From Selenomonas sputigena_A (GTDB taxonomy: Bacteria; Bacillota; Negativicutes; Selenomonadales; Selenomonadaceae), in contig NZ_CP194411.1 in assembly GCF_051603425.1 (NCBI RefSeq), forward strand, positions 744,001 through 808,000: a stretch of 64,000 nucleotides of DNA. Reading direction: 5' to 3'. The translations under genes were made by a program, and so were the position numbers. Positions 59,450 through 64,000 of the stretch are shown in pieces; positions within the stretch are counted from its first letter, which is position 1; every line of letters begins with the position of its first letter. The notes beneath the pieces are model-generated. The model was not told the origin of the DNA. It saw only the letters and a list, made by a program, of their open reading frames with translations, and searched no databases.

Positions 59450-60295
59450 TCAAGCCAGCTCGTCAAGATAGCGCCGCACGGCATCCTGCCAGGGCGGCAG
59501 ACGCGAAAACCCCGCCGCATCCAGGCAGTCCTTCGAAAGCCTGGAATTCCTCGGGCGCACGGCAGGCGTCGGGTACTCCTCCGTCCGTATGGCCTTGACA
59601 CGCGTCTTTTTCCCCGCAAGACGAAGCGCCTCAGCCGCCAGCTCGGCCCACGAGCAGACCCCCTCGTTCGTCGCATGGTAGACGCCGTACTTTTCCGTCC
59701 CGAGCAAATCGACGAGGAGCCGCGCCAAATCCTTCGTATACGTCGGCGAGCCGATCTGGTCACCGACAACGGAAAGTTCCTCGTGCGTCTCTGCGAGGCT
59801 CAGCATCGTCTTGATGAAATTCTTGCCGTTCTTGCCAAAAACCCACGAAATGCGCACGATGAAAAGCTCGGCAAGAGCGCGCTCCGCCGCCTGCTCCCCG
59901 AGAAGTTTCGAGCGCCCGTAGATATTCAGCGGCCCCTTCTTGTCATCGGGCTCGTAAAATCCCTCGCCGGTCCCCGGAAACACATAATCCGTGCTGATGT
60001 AGAGGAACTTGGCGCCGACCTCCTTCGCCGCGCGCGCAAGCTCGCCCGTCGCCGCCGCATTCACAGAGAGGCACAGCTCCTCTTCTTCCTCGGCCTTGTC
60101 CACCGCGGTATAAGCCGCACAATGCACGATGGCCTCCGGACGGTATGCTTCGACAAAACGGCGCATGGCGGGATAGTCCGTCAGGGAAAAATCCTCCAAC
60201 CCCACACCCTTGGCCTCCATGCCCCGCGCCTGAAGTTCCCGCATCACATCGAAGCCCAGCTGTCCCGTCGCGCCCGTAACCAGTATCCCCATCAT
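59450..60295 (-). CDS. rfbD: dTDP-4-dehydrorhamnose reductase
   Basis: 281 residues (ATG 60295 or 60292 after GGAGG). It reduces dTDP-4-dehydrorhamnose with NADPH, the last step to dTDP-rhamnose. Motifs: ILVTGATGQLGFDVMRELQARG (Rossmann), HCAAYTAVDKAEEE (RmlD hallmark), YISTDYVFPGTG, and the catalytic YGRSKLLGEQ. The ending VRPRNSRLSKD is also RmlD-like. No rfbA, B or C lies in the window, so the other steps are encoded elsewhere. It lies next to the epimerase gene and probably contributes to surface polysaccharide. Confidence 0.94.
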   Translation of the reverse strand: MMGILVTGATGQLGFDVMRELQARGMEAKGVGLEDFSLTDYPAMRRFVEAYRPEAIVHCAAYTAVDKAEEEEELCLSVNAAATGELARAAKEVGAKFLYISTDYVFPGTGEGFYEPDDKKGPLNIYGRSKLLGEQAAERALAELFIVRISWVFGKNGKNFIKTMLSLAETHEELSVVGDQIGSPTYTKDLARLLVDLLGTEKYGVYHATNEGVCSWAELAAEALRLAGKKTRVKAIRTEEYPTPAVRPRNSRLSKDCLDAAGFSRLPPWQDAVRRYLDELA

Positions 60296-60427
60296 CGTTC
60301 CTCCATCCATTCTGCCGGCCTGCCCCAGCCCCTTCTTATGGCAAGTGCCGGAAGCCCCAGCTTCCGGCACCCTTTCCTTATATGAAATTCTCCATGCAAA
60401 GCGCAATTCCTGCCACAGCAGAAGAAA

Positions 60428-61912
60428 TCACCAGACGCGCGGCACATGAAGGATGAACTTCGTTCCCCGTCCGAGATCGCTGTCCAGCTCAATGCGGATC
60501 CCATGCTGGTCAGCAATCCAACGCGCGATGGAGAGACCGAGCCCCGTGCCGCCCGGCGCATTCTTGTCCTTCGTGCGCGAGCTGTCCACGCGGTAAAAAC
60601 GCTCGAAAATCTTCTCCTGGTTCTCCGGCGCGATGCCGATGCCGTCATCGGCGAGAGCGAGGATCATCTCGTCATCGCCCGCGAGCAGGGACGCCGTGAT
60701 ATGGCCGCCCCGCGGCGTGTACTTCATGCTGTTCTCCAGGATGATGCGCATCATATGCTTCATCAGAATCGGATCGGCATAGACCAGCCCCGGCTCATTT
60801 TCCAGCAGGCGCACCTCATGCTTCTTTGCGATCAGCGCCATCTTCTTGACGACGTCATCGACGACCGTGGCGAGATTGATGCGCTCCTTGTGCATGGCAA
60901 GCCGCTTCTGGTCGGCGCGCGCAAGGAACAGCAGCTTCTCGATCAGCCCCTGCATATCCTCTGCTTCCGAGCGGATCGCACTGAGCCCCTCTTCCAAAGT
61001 CTCCGGCTCATTCGCGCCCCAGCGGTTCAGCATATCGGAATAGCCGCGGATGACCGTCACCGGCGTCCTCAGCTCATGCGAAGCATCCGAAACGAAGCGT
61101 CTCTGCTGCTCGAATCCCTCCTGTATGCGATCGAGCATGTGGTTGAACGTCTGCGCCAGCTCCGTCAGCTCGTCCTTCACCGGCGGCACCTCAATGCGGC
61201 GGCTCAAATCCGTGACCTCAAGATCGCGCGCTGTCTGCATCATCGTGCGGATCGGGCTCAAGATGCGGCAACTGATGAAATAGCCTGCGCAAAGAGCCAG
61301 TATGATGCCGGCGAGATTCGTGATCGTCAGGATCTTCTGCAGCGTCGTCAGGAAGTGACGTTCCCCCGTAATCGTGCGGAAGAAATGCAGCACATACGTA
61401 TGCCCGTTCTGGTTGACAATCACTTTATGATAGTAAAGATGCATATTGCCGATCGTCGAAACGAACATCGAATCGTTGGCCCAGAGCGGCGGATGCCAAT
61501 CGATATGCTCCTCGACCATGCGGATCGACGGGTAATGCGTATCCGACTCATAGACGATCTTGCCGTCCTCGCCCTCCGTAACGCGCAGGACGACGCCCGG
61601 CGTCAGCAGGTCCTCCTGGTAAATGGAAAAGGCCAGGGGATGGCGCCGCCGCACATCCCCCTCTTTTTCATTGAAAATCTCCACACCGCGCGTGATGGCG
61701 CCGAGCACATGCTCCTCGGAGCGCATCAGCTCAATCTCTGCCTGATGGTAAAGAGAAAAATAAATGCCGATGGCCGTCACAAGGCTCGTGAAAACGAGCA
61801 CAAAAACAAGCACCGACGCATAAATCAGCGTAAGCCACGTCGACACCCGCATGTGCCGGGCACTGCGCAGACGCAAGAGGCTGCGCCAAATACGCCTAGC
61901 TCTTGACCGCAT
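60428..61912 (-). CDS. Sensor histidine kinase
   Basis: 494 residues. ATG 61912 overlaps the end of the response regulator gene by 17 bp, with GGGGCG upstream. Two membrane helices (about 27-52 and 195-215) flank a 140-residue extracytoplasmic sensor. A HAMP domain follows (about 212-265). The HisKA motif is FVSDASHELRTPV with His279. The HATPase domain has an N box (ILENSMKYTPRGG), a G1 box (ADDGIGIAPENQEKIF) and a G2 box (APGGTGLGLSIARWIADQHG). This is the ArlS/CssS-like layout. It phosphorylates the regulator encoded upstream. The signal is unknown. Confidence 0.95.
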   Translation of the reverse strand: MRSRARRIWRSLLRLRSARHMRVSTWLTLIYASVLVFVLVFTSLVTAIGIYFSLYHQAEIELMRSEEHVLGAITRGVEIFNEKEGDVRRRHPLAFSIYQEDLLTPGVVLRVTEGEDGKIVYESDTHYPSIRMVEEHIDWHPPLWANDSMFVSTIGNMHLYYHKVIVNQNGHTYVLHFFRTITGERHFLTTLQKILTITNLAGIILALCAGYFISCRILSPIRTMMQTARDLEVTDLSRRIEVPPVKDELTELAQTFNHMLDRIQEGFEQQRRFVSDASHELRTPVTVIRGYSDMLNRWGANEPETLEEGLSAIRSEAEDMQGLIEKLLFLARADQKRLAMHKERINLATVVDDVVKKMALIAKKHEVRLLENEPGLVYADPILMKHMMRIILENSMKYTPRGGHITASLLAGDDEMILALADDGIGIAPENQEKIFERFYRVDSSRTKDKNAPGGTGLGLSIARWIADQHGIRIELDSDLGRGTKFILHVPRVW

Positions 61913-62609
61913 AGCCGACGCCCCGTACCGTGTAGATGTACTTGTCGTCGAAGCGTTCGTCAATCTTTGCCCTCAGGTAGCGGATGTATACATCGACCAC
62001 ATTCGTGTCGCCCACATAGTCATAGCCCCAGACCTCCTGGAGAATCTGGTCGCGCGTCAGGACATTCGGCTTGTTGCGCAGCATGTATTCGAGCAGCGAA
62101 TACTCCTTCTTCGTCAGCTCCACAAGCTCGCCCTTCACGCGCACCTCATAGCGCCCCGGATAAAGCACGAGATCCTTCACTGCCAGCACGCGCTCCTCGC
62201 GGTTGCCCTCCTCGTTTGCCCGATGCACGCGCAGCGCCGCGCGAATGCGCGCAAAAAGTTCCTGAATGGCGAACGGCTTCGTAATGTAATCGTCAGCGCC
62301 GATATCAAGCCCGCTGACCTTGTCCTCCACATCATCCTTCGCCGTCAGCATGATGATCGGCACATCGCTGATCTCGCGCACACGGCGGCAGACCTCGAGT
62401 CCGTCCATCTCCGGCAGCATGATATCGAGAAGCACGAGATCGTAATGATCCTGCACAATGCGCTCATAGGCGCGGCGGCCATTATCCTCCGCCTCAGTCA
62501 GGAAGCCCTCGTGCTCAAGCTCCATCTGCAGGAAGCGCGCAATGCGCCTCTCGTCCTCCACAATAAAAATCTTCTGCGGCTCATCCGCCTTCGCCAGTTG
62601 ATCCGTCAT
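61896..62609 (-). CDS. OmpR-family response regulator
   Basis: 237 residues. ATG 62609 follows AGGAGG. Receiver: acidic E18/D19, phospho-acceptor D62 (LVLLDIMLPEMDG), T in MLTAKDD, K in YITKPF. C-terminal winged helix (about 140-235): LTKKEYSLLEYMLRNKPNVLTRDQILQEVWGYDY and VDVYIRYLRAKID, closing with YIYTVRGVGYAVKS, the OmpR/PhoB form most like ArlR. It is first in a two-gene operon with its kinase. Its targets may include the envelope genes nearby, but no binding sites are recognisable. Confidence 0.96.
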   Translation of the reverse strand: MTDQLAKADEPQKIFIVEDERRIARFLQMELEHEGFLTEAEDNGRRAYERIVQDHYDLVLLDIMLPEMDGLEVCRRVREISDVPIIMLTAKDDVEDKVSGLDIGADDYITKPFAIQELFARIRAALRVHRANEEGNREERVLAVKDLVLYPGRYEVRVKGELVELTKKEYSLLEYMLRNKPNVLTRDQILQEVWGYDYVGDTNVVDVYIRYLRAKIDERFDDKYIYTVRGVGYAVKS

Positions 62610-62656
62610 GCCATTTCCTCCTGTCATCTATGCCTCGGGAAGCATCTGCTCCATGC

Positions 62657-63547
62657 CTATGCGATCCCAGTATCCCCCAGCTGCTCCTGCATCATCGCCA
62701 GAAAATTTCCGGCAGCCGCGGAAAGCGGCCTGTCCTTCTTCCAGGCGATTACCGTATGCGTCAAAATCTCCGGCTCAACGAGCCTCTTGCAGACCATCTT
62801 CTCATCCGTCAAAAGACTGCGCGCCGAAAGCGGCAGAATCGCCACGCCCAGCCCCGCCTTCGCCGACAAGACATCCTGCACGATGCTGTCGCTCAAACAG
62901 ATGATATCCGGCTCAAACCCCGCCTTGCGGCAGGCTGCAAGGAACACCGCCTGCCAGCGCAGCGGTATGATGACGGGCATATCCTCGAGCTCTTCCAGGC
63001 GCACTACGTCCGCCGCCTCACCGCATGGCGCCTCCTTCTGCAGAAGCACGGCCAGCGGCTCGTTGGCAAGAACGAGCGAAGCGTAGCCCTCGTTTTCCAC
63101 CTCCGTGCGCGTAATGGCGATCTCGATGATGCGGTTGTCCAGAAGCTCAAGGACACGGGCCCCCTCCGCCTCAAAAACGCGGAACGTCACGCCCTTGTAA
63201 CGCTCGTGGAACGCCGCCAGAAGCCCGGGCACGAGATTCGCGCCCGAGCTCGTGATCGTGCCGATGCGCACCTCGCCCGCCGAACCCTCGCCGACATCCT
63301 GGATCTCGCGCACCGTGCCGTCCACAAGCCCCAGGATATGCTCCACGCGTCCCTTGAGAATACGCCCCGCTTCGGTCAGGCGTATGCGGCGGCTGCCGCG
63401 TTCGAAGAGCTTTACGCCCAGCGCCCCCTCCAGTCGCTTCATCTGCCTTGAAAGCGCCGGCTGCGCCACATCGAGCCGGCTCGCCGCATGACTGATGTTC
63501 CCTTCCTCCACGATCGCATAAAAAGCGCGCATATCCTTGATTTCCAT
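62657..63547 (-). CDS. LysR-family transcriptional regulator
   Basis: 296 residues. ATG 63547 follows GGGAGAAAG. The N-terminal HTH reads MRAFYAIVEEGNISHAASRLDVAQPALSRQMKRLEGALGVKLFERG. The C-terminal effector domain (about 90-290) is a typical two-lobe substrate-binding fold (GEVRIGTITSSGANLVPGLLAAF, PVIIPLRWQAVF, GLGVAILPLS). The pattern is close to the CatR/GltC-like group. It lies 47 bp upstream of the two-component operon in the same direction. It has its own consensus promoter with a palindrome beside it, suggesting autoregulation. Confidence 0.94.
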   Translation of the reverse strand: MEIKDMRAFYAIVEEGNISHAASRLDVAQPALSRQMKRLEGALGVKLFERGSRRIRLTEAGRILKGRVEHILGLVDGTVREIQDVGEGSAGEVRIGTITSSGANLVPGLLAAFHERYKGVTFRVFEAEGARVLELLDNRIIEIAITRTEVENEGYASLVLANEPLAVLLQKEAPCGEAADVVRLEELEDMPVIIPLRWQAVFLAACRKAGFEPDIICLSDSIVQDVLSAKAGLGVAILPLSARSLLTDEKMVCKRLVEPEILTHTVIAWKKDRPLSAAAGNFLAMMQEQLGDTGIA

Positions 63548-63679
63548 GCTCTTTCTCCCTCTCGGCGAAACGCTCTGCCCTCCAGGATTCTCCCGAAACA
63601 TCCAACCGTCCGATCACATCCCAGATCCAGCCGCACCATAACAAAAAAGAAGCAAAGCAACGCCGTTCTATCCCCTTTT

Positions 63680-63708
63680 ATTATACGAGCGACGCTTTCC
63701 CATGGCAA
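63680..63708 (-). promoter_or_regulatory. Sigma70 promoter of the lysR gene
   Basis: Minus strand -35 TTGCCA (63708-63703), 17-bp spacer, -10 TATAAT (63685-63680). The leader to the ATG is about 125 nt. Confidence 0.75.
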
Positions 63709-63712
63709 ATGA

Positions 63713-63729
63713 ATTTCCTCTTAGGAAAT
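63713..63729. promoter_or_regulatory. Perfect palindrome beside the lysR promoter
   Basis: ATTTCCT-CTT-AGGAAAT, 5 bp upstream of the -35. The place and 7-3-7 symmetry fit an operator for the LysR protein or another dimeric regulator. Confidence 0.5.
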
Positions 63730-64000
63730 CTATGGATAAAAGAACATCCGTCTTCCCCCTGATTCTAACGATGCACCTTCCAGGTCGAGATTTTGCACAC
63801 CCCTAGCAGCAAAACTGGACACGGAAAACTGAAGATCGGACATACCTTCTTTGCAATGTCAGACACCAAAGACCATCGCCATATTCCCTCGAAAAGGGCA
63901 ATCCCAGCACCAACAAGAATCACATCCTTCATTTTCGGGAGCAATATTCTTGTAGAGCCTTATCGATTATGTTATCATTAAATTACTTTGTGATAGGTAT
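63730..64000. other. Unassigned right end of the window
   Basis: AT-richer sequence with no coding frame that has a ribosome site. TTATCATTAAAT and TTTGTGATAGGTAT at the very end look like the start of a promoter region for a gene beyond the window. Nothing else is evident. Confidence 0.3.

Noticed and set aside
63793..63981. 62-codon plus-strand frame at the right edge
   Set aside because: No ribosome site and no protein-like pattern.

Overview
The window looks like a chromosomal segment of a Selenomonas-like member of the Negativicutes, that is, a diderm Firmicute. The evidence is: GC-rich coding DNA with strong AGGAGG-type ribosome sites; outer-membrane machinery (a two-partner secretion transporter with a giant adhesin, and a type IV pilus-type secretin) beside Firmicute-type genes (KtrAB, a SufCBDSU cluster, a DegU-like regulator); and a GlpACB anaerobic glycerol route. 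The taxon is inferred from gene content and protein style, not from a marker gene.

Layout. 1-11.0 kb: a two-partner secretion operon (TpsB, then a filamentous-haemagglutinin-like TpsA that runs off the left edge). 11.4-17.3 kb: a small secreted protein, a fused MsrAB lipoprotein, KtrBA potassium uptake, a methyltransferase, tRNA-Arg(CCU) and a degenerate GGDEF protein. 17.5-22.5 kb: the suf Fe-S assembly operon (sufC-B-D-S-U) with a consensus promoter and an upstream inverted-repeat operator candidate. 22.6-26.2 kb: a secreted unknown, a PilP/GspC-like protein, a PilQ-like secretin and a DegU-like regulator. 26.5-30.4 kb: pgi, galU and a phosphomannomutase/phosphoglucomutase, supplying sugar nucleotides.

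30.5-41.9 kb is an accessory stretch. It holds an Rpn-type nuclease gene split by a 119-bp insertion, a remnant of a second Rpn gene, a WYL regulator, an LRAT-fold protein, small Cys-rich proteins, a degenerate FtsZ/tubulin-like protein, RtcB, a lone ParA-like ATPase, a VWA protein with an associated unknown, tRNA-Gln(CUG) and an XRE regulator. Several copies of a dispersed repeat of about 105 bp, built of two hairpins, lie in its gaps.

42.1-49.0 kb is glycerol catabolism: glpA-B-C (anaerobic glycerol-3-phosphate dehydrogenase), an orphan PTS IIB protein, glpK and glpF. 49.1-52.4 kb: an intact Rpn nuclease, a secreted unknown and a second GlpK whose catalytic Asp is Asn. 52.7-55.3 kb: an SLC13-type transporter followed by a serine hydroxymethyltransferase homologue lacking the PLP lysine. 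55.5-64 kb: MATE exporter, YdcF protein, cupin, NAD-dependent epimerase, dTDP-4-dehydrorhamnose reductase, a sensor kinase/OmpR regulator pair and a LysR regulator.

The strongest leads are: the repeat insertion whose removal exactly restores the rpn reading frame; three or four degenerate homologues of well-known enzymes or GTPases (FtsZ-like, SHMT-like, GlpK2, GGDEF) kept as full-length open frames; and the dispersed two-hairpin repeat family. Everything here was read by eye, so family calls rest on motifs and remembered family patterns, not on searches.
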